The translations under genes were made by a program, and so were the position numbers. DNA of 64,000 bases, from the NCBI GenBank assembly GCA_020633955.1, contig JACKCP010000013.1, positions 15,165 through 79,164 of the forward strand. The letters run 5' to 3'. Source of the DNA: Desulfobacteraceae bacterium. GTDB taxonomy: Bacteria > Desulfobacterota > Desulfobacteria > Desulfobacterales > JACKCP01. This document shows, in pieces, positions 50,435 to 59,879 of this stretch (the stretch's first letter is position 1; each line of letters starts with the position of its first letter). A model generated the notes under the pieces. That model ran no database searches and had not been told where the DNA came from. It saw nothing but the letters and a program-made list of their open reading frames with translations.

Positions 50435-51739
50435 ATGAAATCTACTAGAACCAGCGGGCAAAAAAAACAGTCTTTGAAAACATTGGACTCGGTAAACCTC
50501 ACGTCTCTTAAAAGAATGACCGTGCCCGACCTAGCTTCTCTAGCTAAAAGCTATGGAATAGACTGTCCTGCAGGAATGCTGAAACAGGAGCTTATTTTTG
50601 CACTTCTCCAGCATCATATTGACAAAAACGGAGCAATATACGGAGAGGGTACGCTTGAAGTTCTTCCCGATGGTTTTGGTTTTTTGAGAGCTCCTGATTA
50701 TAACTATCTTCCAGGACCTGACGATATTTATGTTTCTCCTTCACAGATAAGAAAATTTAATCTAAGAACCGGAGACACTGTTTCGGGTCAGATAAGACAG
50801 CCAAAGGATACAGAAAGATATTTTGCTCTCCTTAAGGTGGAGGCAATCAACTACGAAGATCCCAATATAGCAAGAGAAAAAACACTATTTGACAACCTTA
50901 CCCCTCTTTATCCTGATTTAAAAATTCAGCTTGAATCATCACCTGATAATTATTCCATGAGAATCATGGATCTTCTGGCCCCAATCGGTTTTGGTCAGAG
51001 AGGACTTATTGTATCTCCTCCAAGAGCTGGTAAAACAGTTCTTCTGCAAAATATTGCCAACAGTATAATTGCACATCACAGTCATGTTATTCCCATGGTT
51101 CTTCTTATTGATGAAAGACCTGAGGAGGTAACCGATATGGCAAGGAACGTTAATGCGGAAGTGATAAGTTCTACATTTGACGAGCCGGCTGAAAGGCATG
51201 TGCAGGTTGCTGAAATGGTTATTGAAAAAGCTAAAAGACTTGTTGAGCATAAAAAAGATGTTGTAATTCTTCTTGATTCCATCACAAGACTTGCCAGGGC
51301 ATACAACTCTGTGATACCACCAAGTGGAAAGGTTCTTTCTGGCGGTGTTGACTCAAATGCGCTTCACAGGCCAAAGAGATTTTTCGGTGCAGCAAGAAAT
51401 GTTGAAGAAGGGGGCAGTCTTACAATTATAGCCACTGCTCTTATTGATACAGGCAGCAGGATGGATGAGGTTATTTTTGAAGAATTCAAAGGTACAGGCA
51501 ACATGGAAATTGTGCTTGACAGAAAGCTGGCTGACAGAAGAGTGTTCCCCTCAATCGACATCAAGAAGTCTGGAACAAGAAAAGAGGATCTTCTTCTTGA
51601 TCAAAGTGTTCTTAACAGGGTATGGATACTTAGAAAATTGCTTGCCAACTTAAATAGTGTTGACAGTATGGAATTTTTGATTGATAAAATGGGCGGAACT
51701 TCAAATAATGAAGATTTTCTGGAATCAATGAATACTTAA
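50435..51739 (+). CDS. rho: Transcription termination factor Rho
   Basis: The 434-residue protein has an N-terminal helical domain (LKRMTVPDLASLAKSYGI) and an RNA-binding cold-shock-like domain (EGTLEVLPDGFGFLRAPDYN YLP). The RecA-type ATPase follows: Walker A SPPRAGKTVLLQNIAN, LIDERPEEVTDM, Walker B DVVILLDSITRLARAYN, the Q-loop GGVDSNALHRPKRFFGAARN and SGTRKEDLLL. It is a complete, canonical hexameric RNA helicase. A B-family fragment lies just after its stop. Confidence 0.98.
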   Translation: MKSTRTSGQKKQSLKTLDSVNLTSLKRMTVPDLASLAKSYGIDCPAGMLKQELIFALLQHHIDKNGAIYGEGTLEVLPDGFGFLRAPDYNYLPGPDDIYVSPSQIRKFNLRTGDTVSGQIRQPKDTERYFALLKVEAINYEDPNIAREKTLFDNLTPLYPDLKIQLESSPDNYSMRIMDLLAPIGFGQRGLIVSPPRAGKTVLLQNIANSIIAHHSHVIPMVLLIDERPEEVTDMARNVNAEVISSTFDEPAERHVQVAEMVIEKAKRLVEHKKDVVILLDSITRLARAYNSVIPPSGKVLSGGVDSNALHRPKRFFGAARNVEEGGSLTIIATALIDTGSRMDEVIFEEFKGTGNMEIVLDRKLADRRVFPSIDIKKSGTRKEDLLLDQSVLNRVWILRKLLANLNSVDSMEFLIDKMGGTSNNEDFLESMNT

Positions 51740-51747
51740 GTAATTGA

Positions 51748-51775
51748 ACGGAAGTCATAATTTTTTGTTCAGTTT
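51748..51775 (+). repeat. Family B fragment between rho and rpmE
   Basis: CGGAAGTCATAATTTTTTGT followed by TCAGTT matches only the left arm of family B (compare ACGAGAATTTTTTGTTCAGTT in B1, reverse strand). It could be a solo remnant. Confidence 0.35.
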
Positions 51776-51812
51776 CAATTTTAAAAAAATAAAGTGAGAC
51801 AGGAGAAAGAAA

Positions 51813-52034
51813 ATGAAGCAGGGAATTCATCCTGAATATGAAAAAACAAAAATAACATGTGCCTGTGGCAATGTTTTGGAAGTTGGATCTGCAAAAAAAG
51901 ACATGAGCGTGGAAATTTGCTCAAAATGTCATCCTTTTTTTACAGGAAAGCAGAAGCTTGTTGATACTGAAGGTCGTGTTGACAGATTTAGAAAAAAATT
52001 CGGCGATTACAAGGACAAGCTTACAAAAAAATAA
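51813..52034 (+). CDS. rpmE: 50S ribosomal protein L31, zinc-containing form
   Basis: The 73-residue protein starts MKQGIHPEYEKTKITCACGN, with a CxC and a later CSKC pair (EICSKCHPFFTGKQKLVD), i.e. the four-Cys zinc (C+) form of bL31. It ends RVDRFRKKFGDYK. AGGAG precedes the ATG. rho-rpmE-prfA is a conserved order in related genomes. Confidence 0.96.
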   Translation: MKQGIHPEYEKTKITCACGNVLEVGSAKKDMSVEICSKCHPFFTGKQKLVDTEGRVDRFRKKFGDYKDKLTKK

Positions 52035-52055
52035 ATTTTTTTGTCAAACTTCTGA

Positions 52056-52094
52056 AAAAGCGTTCTCTTTTTATAGGAAAAGAACGCTTTTTTT
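52056..52094 (+). terminator. Terminator of rpmE
   Basis: AAAAGCGTTCTCTTTT pairs with AAAAGAACGCTTTT around a short loop and is followed by T residues, 22 bp after the rpmE stop and about 20 bp before prfA. Confidence 0.9.
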
Positions 52095-52115
52095 CTTTTT
52101 TACGGATGTGTCATT

Positions 52116-53183
52116 ATGTATGAAAAACTTGAAGGAGTTCTAGATAGATTCGAGCAGCTTGAGCAGCTCTTGAGCGATCCGGATGTTATCAAGGACAGAG
52201 ATAATTATCAGAAATACATGAAAGAGCATGGTGAACTTATTCCCCTTGTGGATAAATACAGGGAGTATAAGGATATCAATGCTGAAATAGCTGAGCACAG
52301 AGAGCTTACTAAAGACAAGGATCCTGAAATTCGGGATCTGGCCTATGAAGAGCTTCCGGTTCTTGAAGAAGAAAAGGAAAGAATTTCAAAGGAGCTCAAA
52401 ATGCTTCTTATTCCAAAAGACCCCAATGATTCAAAGGATATTATCCTTGAGATAAGAGCTGGAACCGGTGGAGATGAAGCAGGGCTTTTTGCAGCTGATC
52501 TTTTCAAGATGTATACAAGATATGCAGAGTCCAAAAACATGAAAATAGAACTTATGGACGCAAGTTTTTCCGGTGCCGGTGGTTTTAAGGAAGTAATTGC
52601 CCACGTTAAAGGAAAAGATGCCTACAGGATTTTCAAGTATGAAAGCGGAACCCACAGGGTTCAAAGGGTGCCCACAACCGAGACACAGGGAAGGATTCAC
52701 ACTTCTGCAGTTACCGTAGCTATTTTGCCTGAAGCTGAAGATGTTGATGTTCACATTGACCCTTCAGATTTGCGAATTGACTATTTCAGAGCAACAGGAC
52801 CTGGCGGTCAGTCTGTTAATACAACCGATTCTGCTGTTAGAATTACCCATCTTCCCACAGGAGTTGTTGCAACATGCCAGGATCAGAAGTCACAGCACAA
52901 GAATAAAGACAAGGCAATGAAAGTCCTGAAGGCTAGAATTCTTGATGCAATGATAACAGAACAGAATCAGAAGAGATCCCAGGATAGAAAAGAACAGGTC
53001 GGTACAGGTGACAGAAGCGGAAGAATACGTACATACAATTATCCCCAGGGAAGGGTTACGGATCACAGGATCAATCTTACTCTTTACAAACTGGATCAGA
53101 TAATGGAAGGTGATGTTGACCCGCTCACAGATGCTCTTCTCGCTCATTACAATGCAAAGGCTTTGCAGGATGAGCAGCAGTAA
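52116..53183 (+). CDS. prfA: Peptide chain release factor 1
   Basis: The 355-residue RF1 has the stop-codon recognition tripeptide PxT (here PTT, in VQRVPTTETQGRIHTS), the catalytic GGQ in ATGPGGQSVNTTDSAVR, and DQKSQHKNKDKAMKVL. The PxT motif rather than SPF marks it as RF1 (UAG/UAA) rather than RF2. prmC, which methylates the GGQ glutamine, follows with a short overlap. Confidence 0.97.
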   Translation: MYEKLEGVLDRFEQLEQLLSDPDVIKDRDNYQKYMKEHGELIPLVDKYREYKDINAEIAEHRELTKDKDPEIRDLAYEELPVLEEEKERISKELKMLLIPKDPNDSKDIILEIRAGTGGDEAGLFAADLFKMYTRYAESKNMKIELMDASFSGAGGFKEVIAHVKGKDAYRIFKYESGTHRVQRVPTTETQGRIHTSAVTVAILPEAEDVDVHIDPSDLRIDYFRATGPGGQSVNTTDSAVRITHLPTGVVATCQDQKSQHKNKDKAMKVLKARILDAMITEQNQKRSQDRKEQVGTGDRSGRIRTYNYPQGRVTDHRINLTLYKLDQIMEGDVDPLTDALLAHYNAKALQDEQQ

Positions 53184-54063
53184 AAATGAAATTTCATCGG
53201 ATATCTGGACAATTTCAAAAATTTTAGGCTGGACTGAGTCATATTTCAAATCAAAAAATATAGAATCCCCAAGGCTTGGAGCAGAGCTTTTGCTCTGCAG
53301 TGTTTTAAATTGTTCAAGAATCAGTCTTTATACAAATTTTGACAAGCCTCTTTTGAAAAATGAGCTGGAAATTTTCAAATCATTTATCAGGAGGCGTGTT
53401 GATTTTGAGCCTGTTTCATATATAACCAATGAAAAGTCATTTTTTGATCTTGATTTTTATGTTGACTCAAATGTCTTGATTCCAAGGCCTGACACAGAGA
53501 AACTTGTTGAGGTTGTAATAGATCTTTTCTCTGACAGAAAACAGGATAAGCTTAAAATACTTGAGCTTGGAACAGGGAGCGGGATAATTTCAGTTTCCCT
53601 TGCAGACTATTTCAGAAATTCCTTTATAACTGCTGTTGATATTTCACTGGATGCTTTAAAAACGGCAAAATTAAACTCTGTAAAAAATAATGTTTCATCA
53701 AATATTTTTTTTGTTAATTCCAGCTGGTTCTCAGGGATTAGGGACTTAAACTCTTTTGATCTTATTGTTTCAAATCCTCCGTATATTAAAACTCTGGATA
53801 TAGATCAGCTTCAGCCTGAAGTAAGACTTTATGAACCGGTTTTAGCCCTTGACGGAGGTGAAGACGGTCTTTTGTGCATTGATGAAATAATAGGTAAATC
53901 TGATAAGTTTCTAAAAAAAGACGGTTTTTTGATTTTGGAAGCCGGATTTGATCAAAAAGAAGGAATAAAAAAAATTACAGAAAAAAACAGGAATTTATCA
54001 TTTGTTGATATGGTCAGGGATTACGGTCAAAGAGACAGGGTCGCAGTTATAAAAAGAGTCTAA
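53170..54063 (+). CDS. prmC: Release factor glutamine methyltransferase
   Basis: About 297 residues: an N-terminal helical domain (SPRLGAELLLCSVLNCSRIS), YITNEKSFFDLDFYVDSNVL, IPRPDTEKLVEVV, the SAM motif ILELGTGSGIISVSLADYF and the substrate-glutamine motif NPPY (LIVSNPPYIKTLD). It N5-methylates the GGQ Gln of RF1/RF2. ATG 53170 overlaps the end of prfA by 14 bp; longer upstream starts run further into prfA and are not supported. Confidence 0.94.
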   Translation: MSSSKNEISSDIWTISKILGWTESYFKSKNIESPRLGAELLLCSVLNCSRISLYTNFDKPLLKNELEIFKSFIRRRVDFEPVSYITNEKSFFDLDFYVDSNVLIPRPDTEKLVEVVIDLFSDRKQDKLKILELGTGSGIISVSLADYFRNSFITAVDISLDALKTAKLNSVKNNVSSNIFFVNSSWFSGIRDLNSFDLIVSNPPYIKTLDIDQLQPEVRLYEPVLALDGGEDGLLCIDEIIGKSDKFLKKDGFLILEAGFDQKEGIKKITEKNRNLSFVDMVRDYGQRDRVAVIKRV

Positions 54064-54144
54064 ATAGAACTTAGCCTCTTGAAATTGAATATAATATTTG
54101 TTATTAAAAGCTGTTTTACATAAAGCACGCATTCTAATTTTTAT

Positions 54145-54213
54145 CCCCGGTGCCTAAAAGGTCGGGATGAAAGACGAGGAGTGCGGATGAACAACCAAAC
54201 TAAGGAGAAAATT
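54145..54213 (+). promoter_or_regulatory. Possible structured leader of rpsB
   Basis: The stretch before rpsB is noticeably less AT-rich than other gaps. It contains CCCG-GTG-CCTAAAAGG-TCGGG, a small nested hairpin, followed by a purine-rich segment and the AAGGAG site. Ribosomal-protein S2 leaders are known in other bacteria; I cannot match this one to a named motif. Confidence 0.25.
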
Positions 54214-55056
54214 ATGGCTTACGTATCAATGAAAGAACTTCTTGAAGCAGGTGTCCATTTCGGACATCAGACCAGACGCTGGAACCCGAAAATGAAACCT
54301 TATATATTCGGTGCAAGAAACGGAATATATATTGTTGATCTTCAGCAGACTTTAGAAATGTTTAAAAAAGCGTATGACTTTATCGAAGAAGTTTGTGAAG
54401 CAGGGGAAACAGTTTTGTTTGTTGGAACAAAAAGACAGGCAAGAGATGTGATTTATGAAGAAGCAAACCGCTGTGAAATGTTTTATGTTCAGAACAGATG
54501 GCTGGGCGGAATGCTTACAAACTTCAAAACAATAAGAAACAGTGTTGAACGTCTTAAGTATCTTCATGAAATAGAAAATGACGGAAGAATTGAACTTTTC
54601 CCCAACAAGGAAAAAATTCAGCTGCATAAGGAAAGAGTAAAACTGGATGCAAACATAGGCGGTATTCAGAATATGAAGACTCTTCCAGGTGCACTTTTTG
54701 TTGTTGATCCAAAAAATGAAGCAATAGCAATTAAGGAAGCAAAAAAACTTAATATTCCTGTTATTGCTCTTGTTGATACAAATTGTGATCCTGATGATAT
54801 TGATTTTGTAATCCCTGGAAATGATGATGCAATTCGCTCAATTTCTCTTATTACTTCAAGAATTGCCGATGCATGTATAGAAGGCAGAAGAAGATATGAA
54901 GAAAGAGCCCAGTCTGAATCAGATAAGGGACATGATGAAAAACCTGAAAAGACTGCAGATCTTAAGCCAGGAGAAAGAAAGGTTATATCTGAGGGAGATG
55001 GCGGGCCTGTAGTTGAGGTTGTGAAAAAAAAGACTTCTTCTGAGGCATCGGAATAA
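54214..55056 (+). CDS. rpsB: 30S ribosomal protein S2
   Basis: About 280 residues: VSMKELLEAGVHFGHQTRRW, NPKMKPYIFGARNGIYIVDL, GTKRQARDVIYEEANRC, NRWLGGMLTNFKTI and PVIALVDTNCDPDDIDFVIP. It has a charged C-terminal extension (GHDEKPEKTADLKPGERK) beyond the core. The ATG at 54214 has AAGGAG 6 nt upstream and is chosen over ATG 54187 and others upstream. It opens the rpsB-tsf-pyrH-frr-uppS-cdsA-dxr-rseP block. Confidence 0.97.
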   Translation: MAYVSMKELLEAGVHFGHQTRRWNPKMKPYIFGARNGIYIVDLQQTLEMFKKAYDFIEEVCEAGETVLFVGTKRQARDVIYEEANRCEMFYVQNRWLGGMLTNFKTIRNSVERLKYLHEIENDGRIELFPNKEKIQLHKERVKLDANIGGIQNMKTLPGALFVVDPKNEAIAIKEAKKLNIPVIALVDTNCDPDDIDFVIPGNDDAIRSISLITSRIADACIEGRRRYEERAQSESDKGHDEKPEKTADLKPGERKVISEGDGGPVVEVVKKKTSSEASE

Positions 55057-55221
55057 TAATTTGTTGTTAAATTAAAGCATTGCTTTGTGGTTTGGCAACT
55101 GATTTGATTTTGATGGTTTGAATATTAAAGTGAATCCTGATTGTCTTAATGATTCAATCTGGATTCATTCTATAGATTTGGCTGTTTTTTGGAGATAAAA
55201 AATAATTAAGGAGAGTTTGAG

Positions 55222-55818
55222 ATGACAGAAATTAGTGCTCAGATGGTTAAAGAGCTTCGTGATAAAAGTGGTGCTGGCATAATGGACTGCAAGCAGGCAC
55301 TTAAAGAGTGTGGTGGTGACATTGAAAAATCAATAGATTTTCTTCGTAAAAAAGGTCTTGCAACAGCACAGAAAAAAGCCGGAAGAGATGCCTCAGAAGG
55401 AAGAATTGAGGCATATATTCATATGGGTGGTAAAATTGGTGTTATTGTTGAAGTTAATTGCGAAACAGACTTTGTTGCAAAGAATGAAGATTTTGTTGAT
55501 TTCTGTAAAAACCTTGCAATGCACATTGCTGCAACAGCTCCTGGTGCAATAGTTCCAGAAGATCTTCCAAAAGATCTGTGCGACAGGGAAAGAAAAGTAT
55601 ATGAAGATCAGGTAAGAGAAATGGGTAAACCTGAAAACATGATTTCAAAAATTGTAGACGGTAAAATGGAAAAATTCTACAAGGATTCATGTCTTCTTAC
55701 CCAGCCATATGTTAAAGATCCAAAGGTTACAGTTCAGGAGGTTATTACTGAGCTTGTAGCTAAAGTAGGTGAAAACATAGTTGTTAAAAGATTCTCCAGA
55801 TTTCAGATCGGAGGTTGA
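55222..55818 (+). CDS. tsf: Elongation factor Ts
   Basis: The 198-residue EF-Ts is the short form usual in this phylum: MVKELRDKSGAGIMDCKQAL (UBA-like domain with the TDxxD-like KSGAGIMDCK motif), DIEKSIDFLRKKGLATAQKK, then HMGGKIGVIVEVNCETDFVA and a C-terminal VKRFSRFQIGG. It recycles EF-Tu. AAGGAG precedes the ATG. A 165-bp AT-rich gap without recognisable features separates it from rpsB. Confidence 0.97.
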   Translation: MTEISAQMVKELRDKSGAGIMDCKQALKECGGDIEKSIDFLRKKGLATAQKKAGRDASEGRIEAYIHMGGKIGVIVEVNCETDFVAKNEDFVDFCKNLAMHIAATAPGAIVPEDLPKDLCDRERKVYEDQVREMGKPENMISKIVDGKMEKFYKDSCLLTQPYVKDPKVTVQEVITELVAKVGENIVVKRFSRFQIGG

Positions 55819-55821
55819 TAA

Positions 55822-56550
55822 TTGTCTGAGCCCAAATTTGGAAGAGTTCTTCTCAAATTGAGCGGTGAGGCACTTATGGGTGACAAGGGCTATGGTTTAT
55901 GCCCTGACACCCTTAAATATGTAGCTTCCGAGCTTGAAGAACTTTACAACAAAAATGTTGAAGTTGCGGTAGTTGTAGGCGGAGGAAACATATTCAGAGG
56001 TGTTGCAGCAGGAACCTACGGAATGGACAGGGCACCCGCTGATCATATTGGAATGCTTGCAACTGTCATGAACAGTCTTGCATTGCAGAATGCCCTTGAA
56101 AAAAGAGGTATCCCCACAAGGGTTCAGAGTGCTATTTCAATGGATGAGGTCGCAGAGCCCTATATTTTAAGAAGAGCTGTAAGGCATCTTGAAAAGAAAC
56201 GAATTGTGATTTTTGGTGCTGGTACAGGCAGCCCTTATTTTACAACAGATACAGCAGCAGTATTGAGGGCTCACGAAATTCATGCCGAAATTCTTTTGAA
56301 GGCAACAAAAGTTGACGGAGTTTACGATAAAGATCCGGAAAAGAATCCGGACGCTGTTTTATATAAAAATCTTACATATATGGAAGTACTTGAAAAGCAG
56401 CTCAGGGTTATGGATATGACTGCCATTTCACTTGCCATGGATCATGAACTTCCTCTGTGTGTTTTTAATCTGAGACAAAAAGGTGCAATAGACAGTATTA
56501 TTTCAGGAACTCAGGTCGGCACCATCATAAGAAATAACAGCAAAGGGTAA
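55822..56550 (+). CDS. pyrH: UMP kinase
   Basis: The 242-residue amino-acid-kinase-fold enzyme has GRVLLKLSGEALMGDKGYGL, VVVGGGNIFRGVAAG, RAPADHIGMLATVMNSLALQ, FGAGTGSPYFTTDTAAVLRA and KATKVDGVYDKDP. It makes UDP from UMP. The TTG start has GGAGG 7 nt upstream. frr follows after 4 bp. Confidence 0.97.
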   Translation: MSEPKFGRVLLKLSGEALMGDKGYGLCPDTLKYVASELEELYNKNVEVAVVVGGGNIFRGVAAGTYGMDRAPADHIGMLATVMNSLALQNALEKRGIPTRVQSAISMDEVAEPYILRRAVRHLEKKRIVIFGAGTGSPYFTTDTAAVLRAHEIHAEILLKATKVDGVYDKDPEKNPDAVLYKNLTYMEVLEKQLRVMDMTAISLAMDHELPLCVFNLRQKGAIDSIISGTQVGTIIRNNSKG

Positions 56551-56554
56551 GGCT

Positions 56555-57112
56555 ATGGTTAACGAAGTTCTAAAAGAAACAAAAGATAAAATGAAAAAAG
56601 CTCTTGAAGCTCTCAAACATGAACTTCTCAAAGTAAGGACAGGAAGAGCTTCAGCAAGTCTTGTGGATTCAGTATCTGTTGAGTATTATGGAGCAAAGAC
56701 TCCATTGAATCAGCTTGCCTCAGTAACTGTTCCTGAAAGCAGACTGGTTGTTATTCAGCCCTGGGATTCTACTGCAATCAATGATATAGAAAAAGCAATT
56801 CTAAAGGCCAATATTGGAATTACTCCATCAAATGACGGAAAAGTTATCAGGCTTTCTATTCCTCCCCTTACAGAGGAAAGAAGAAAGGAAATTGTTAAGC
56901 AGGTAAGTAAAATCTGCGAAGATTACAAGGTTGGAATCAGAAATATCAGAAGAGATTCAAACGAGGACCTGAAGTCATTTAAAAAAGACGGAGAAATTTC
57001 TGAAGATCAGATGTTTAAGGGCCAGGACGAAGTTCAAAAGCTTACTGATTCACATATCAAGGAAATTGAAGAGCTGAATAAAGCCAAGGAAAAGGAAATT
57101 CTTGAATTCTAG
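56555..57112 (+). CDS. frr: Ribosome recycling factor
   Basis: The 185-residue three-helix-bundle protein has MKKALEALKHELLKVRTGRA, SLVDSVSVEYYGAKTPLNQL, GKVIRLSIPPLTEERRKEIV and GIRNIRRDSNEDLKSFKKDG. With EF-G it splits the post-termination ribosome. Its end overlaps the uppS start by 11 bp. Confidence 0.97.
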   Translation: MVNEVLKETKDKMKKALEALKHELLKVRTGRASASLVDSVSVEYYGAKTPLNQLASVTVPESRLVVIQPWDSTAINDIEKAILKANIGITPSNDGKVIRLSIPPLTEERRKEIVKQVSKICEDYKVGIRNIRRDSNEDLKSFKKDGEISEDQMFKGQDEVQKLTDSHIKEIEELNKAKEKEILEF

Positions 57113-57848
57113 AAGAGAAGATTTTCTAAAAAAATACTCCCTTTCTGATGAAAACTTCCCTGTTCATATTGCTGTAATTATGGACGGCAACGGCAGATGG
57201 GCCAAAAAAAGGCTTATGAACAGGGTAAAAGGGCATGAAAAAGGTGCAGACGCAATAAGGGGGATAGTTGAGCTTTCAAGAGAAATCGGACTTAAGTATC
57301 TTTCTTTGTATGCTTTTTCCACAGAAAACTGGAACAGGCCAAAGACTGAAGTATCTGCCCTTATGAGTCTTCTTGAGAGATTTATTAAAAATGAAAGAAG
57401 TAATTTTTTAGAAAATGATATAAGGCTCAATGCTTTTGGAGAACTTGAAAAACTCCCTGATAAGGTGTTGAAAAAGCTTAATGCTCTCATGGATGAAACA
57501 AGATCAAACTCAACCATGTGTCTTAATTTGTGTCTAAGTTACGGTGGAAGAAATGATATTTTGCACGCTGTAAGAAAAATAGCTGCTGATGTTGAAAATA
57601 AGGTTATAAGTCCTGATGATATAAGCGAAGAAACAATCTCAGCAAATTTATATACAAAGGGTTTTCCAGATCCTGATATTCTTATACGAACCAGCGGTGA
57701 AATGAGGCTGAGCAACTTTATGATGTGGCAGCTTTCCTATGCTGAACTTTTCTTTACAAATACGCTTTGGCCTGATTTCACAAGGGAAGAATTCCTTGAT
57801 ATCATAAGACAATTTCAGACAAGAGACAGAAGATTTGGAAAAGTTTAA
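57102..57848 (+). CDS. uppS: Undecaprenyl diphosphate synthase
   Basis: The 248-residue cis-prenyltransferase has HIAVIMDGNGRWAKKRLMNR (catalytic Asp), GHEKGADAIRGIV, LYAFSTENWNRPKTEV, CLSYGGRNDI and the C-terminal LIRTSGEMRLSNFMMWQLSYAELFF-type motif. It makes the lipid carrier for peptidoglycan and O-antigen. The TTG start lies within the end of frr. cdsA follows. Confidence 0.96.
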   Translation: MNSRREDFLKKYSLSDENFPVHIAVIMDGNGRWAKKRLMNRVKGHEKGADAIRGIVELSREIGLKYLSLYAFSTENWNRPKTEVSALMSLLERFIKNERSNFLENDIRLNAFGELEKLPDKVLKKLNALMDETRSNSTMCLNLCLSYGGRNDILHAVRKIAADVENKVISPDDISEETISANLYTKGFPDPDILIRTSGEMRLSNFMMWQLSYAELFFTNTLWPDFTREEFLDIIRQFQTRDRRFGKV

Positions 57849-57867
57849 AAACAAAAAAGGATAAACT

Positions 57868-58668
57868 GTGGAAACTTCACACAAAAACCGTTGGATTACA
57901 GCTCTGGTTGCATTGCCTCTCCTGATTGTACTTATTTTAAAAGGAGGGGCTTTTTTATTCAGCCTTCTTCTTTTTGGTGTTTCATGCATTGGTTTTTATG
58001 AATGGCAGAAAATAACCGACATAAAGCATTATTCTCTGGAGAGTGCCAAAAATGTTCCCTATCTTTTAATTCCGGTACTTTACTTTTTTTCTTTTTACCC
58101 GCCATCATTTCATATTCTTGCAGCAATGCTTTCTGCCGGAGTGATTCTTTTTATGCTCTTAAAAGGGTTTGACGGAACAGAGTCTCACTTTAAGGGGAGC
58201 ATATACATTTTAACAGGGTTTTTATATTCATCATTTTTTTTGTCATTTGCTTCAAGAATAATGATCGAAGCAGGTCCTAAAGGAATTTTCTTTCTTTTGA
58301 TTTCTGTTTTTGCCTCTGATACAGGTGCTTTTTATGCAGGAAGAAAATTTGGTAAAAACAAGCTTATGGAGAATGTAAGTCCTAAAAAAACAATTGAAGG
58401 ATTTACAGGAGGTTTCATTCTTTCTGTTTTTGCTGCCATTTTTTGCAAAATCATTTTTTTTGAAGAGCTTTCATTTTTTACTGCCTTTTTATGCGGTGTT
58501 GCAGCCGGAGCCCTTGTTCCTCTGGGTGATCTTTTTGAGTCAATGACAAAAAGGGTATTCAATGTTAAGGATTCTGGTAATATTTTACCCGGACACGGGG
58601 GGATTCTTGACAGGATTGACGGACTTTTGTTTGCTGTGCCGGTGTTTTATATTCTTTATACTTTTTAA
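57868..58668 (+). CDS. cdsA: Phosphatidate cytidylyltransferase
   Basis: The 266-residue polytopic membrane protein has about seven hydrophobic helices. The C-terminal signature is VFASDTGAFYAGRKFGKNKL then SPKKTIEGFTGGF, and GDLFESMTKRVFNVKDSGNI, LPGHGGILDRIDGLLFA. It makes CDP-diacylglycerol for phospholipid synthesis. The GTG start has AAGGA upstream. dxr starts 9 bp after its stop. Confidence 0.95.
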   Translation: METSHKNRWITALVALPLLIVLILKGGAFLFSLLLFGVSCIGFYEWQKITDIKHYSLESAKNVPYLLIPVLYFFSFYPPSFHILAAMLSAGVILFMLLKGFDGTESHFKGSIYILTGFLYSSFFLSFASRIMIEAGPKGIFFLLISVFASDTGAFYAGRKFGKNKLMENVSPKKTIEGFTGGFILSVFAAIFCKIIFFEELSFFTAFLCGVAAGALVPLGDLFESMTKRVFNVKDSGNILPGHGGILDRIDGLLFAVPVFYILYTF

Positions 58669-58677
58669 GGGTTTGTA

Positions 58678-59835
58678 ATGAAAAAAATTGCAGTTCTTGG
58701 ATCAACCGGTTCAATCGGCCTTAATACTCTTGACATTGTAAGAAGATTTCCTGAAAAGTTTGAAATAACATCCCTTTCATGTAAATCAAGTATTGATGTT
58801 TTAGCTGGGCAGATAATGGAGTTCAGGCCTGAAATTGCTTCAGTTCTTGAAAAAAAAGATGCCATGGATCTTAAGTCGAGATTAGGCGGCAGTATCAGCA
58901 CAAAAATTGTTTTCGGTGATGAAGGCTATAAGGAAGCAGTTTCATTAAAGAATGTTGATGTTGTGGTTTCAGCCATTGTTGGAAGTGCGGGACTAAAACC
59001 GACAATTGAAGCCATTTATGCAGACAAGGAAATTGCTCTTGCAAATAAGGAATCTCTTGTTGCTGCAGGAGATATTGTCATAAATGAAGCAAAGAAAAGA
59101 AATTTAAAAATTCTTCCTGTTGACAGCGAGCACAGTGCAATTTTTCAATGTCTTGAGGGAAACCGGAAAAAAGAGGCTGCAAAAATATTTCTTACTGCAT
59201 CAGGAGGTCCTTTCAGGAAAAAGGATATCTCGGAATTTAAAAATATTACACCGGAGCAGGCTCTGAACCATCCAACCTGGTCCATGGGAGCCAAAATTTC
59301 CATAGATTCTGCTACATTAATGAACAAGGGGCTTGAAATTATAGAAGCCTGTGTTCTTTTTGATCTTCCCCCGGAAATGATTGAGGTTGTTGTTCATCCA
59401 CAGTCCATTGTTCATTCAATGGTTGGATATGTTGACGGAAGCATAATTGCCCAGCTAGGAAAGCCTGACATGAGAGAGGCAATTTTATATTCCCTTTCAT
59501 GGCCTGAAAGGTATGAAACAAATTTTGGATTTCCCGATTTTTCCATGCTTGATTTAAATTTTGAAAAACCGGATTTTGAAAAATTCAGATCGCTCAGTCT
59601 TGCCTTTGAATCGGCACTGGTAAGAAAATCCATGCCCTGTACAATGAATGCTGCAAATGAAGAAGCTGTTTATGCCTTTTTAAGAAAAGAAATCAGGTTT
59701 GATCAGATTTTTGAAGTTGTGGAAAATGTAATGAACAAACATAATGTATTTTCTTTTTCATCTATTGAAGATGTTTTTTATGCTGACCACCAGGCAAGAT
59801 CAAAAGCACTTGAATATATAGCAAACAATCACTAA
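58678..59835 (+). CDS. dxr: 1-deoxy-D-xylulose-5-phosphate reductoisomerase
   Basis: The 385-residue protein has an NADPH-binding IAVLGSTGSIGLNTLDIVRR, IALANKESLVAAGDIV, the metal-binding DSEHSAIFQCLEGN, LTASGGPFRKKD, HPTWSMGAKISIDSATLMNK and VVHPQSIVHSMVGYVDGS. It is the first committed step of the MEP isoprenoid route, which feeds the adjacent uppS. The length is normal and all motifs are present. Confidence 0.97.
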   Translation: MKKIAVLGSTGSIGLNTLDIVRRFPEKFEITSLSCKSSIDVLAGQIMEFRPEIASVLEKKDAMDLKSRLGGSISTKIVFGDEGYKEAVSLKNVDVVVSAIVGSAGLKPTIEAIYADKEIALANKESLVAAGDIVINEAKKRNLKILPVDSEHSAIFQCLEGNRKKEAAKIFLTASGGPFRKKDISEFKNITPEQALNHPTWSMGAKISIDSATLMNKGLEIIEACVLFDLPPEMIEVVVHPQSIVHSMVGYVDGSIIAQLGKPDMREAILYSLSWPERYETNFGFPDFSMLDLNFEKPDFEKFRSLSLAFESALVRKSMPCTMNAANEEAVYAFLRKEIRFDQIFEVVENVMNKHNVFSFSSIEDVFYADHQARSKALEYIANNH

Positions 59836-59879
59836 CTTTATCAAAAAGACAAAAATTTGGTAAATCGGAGAATCAAATA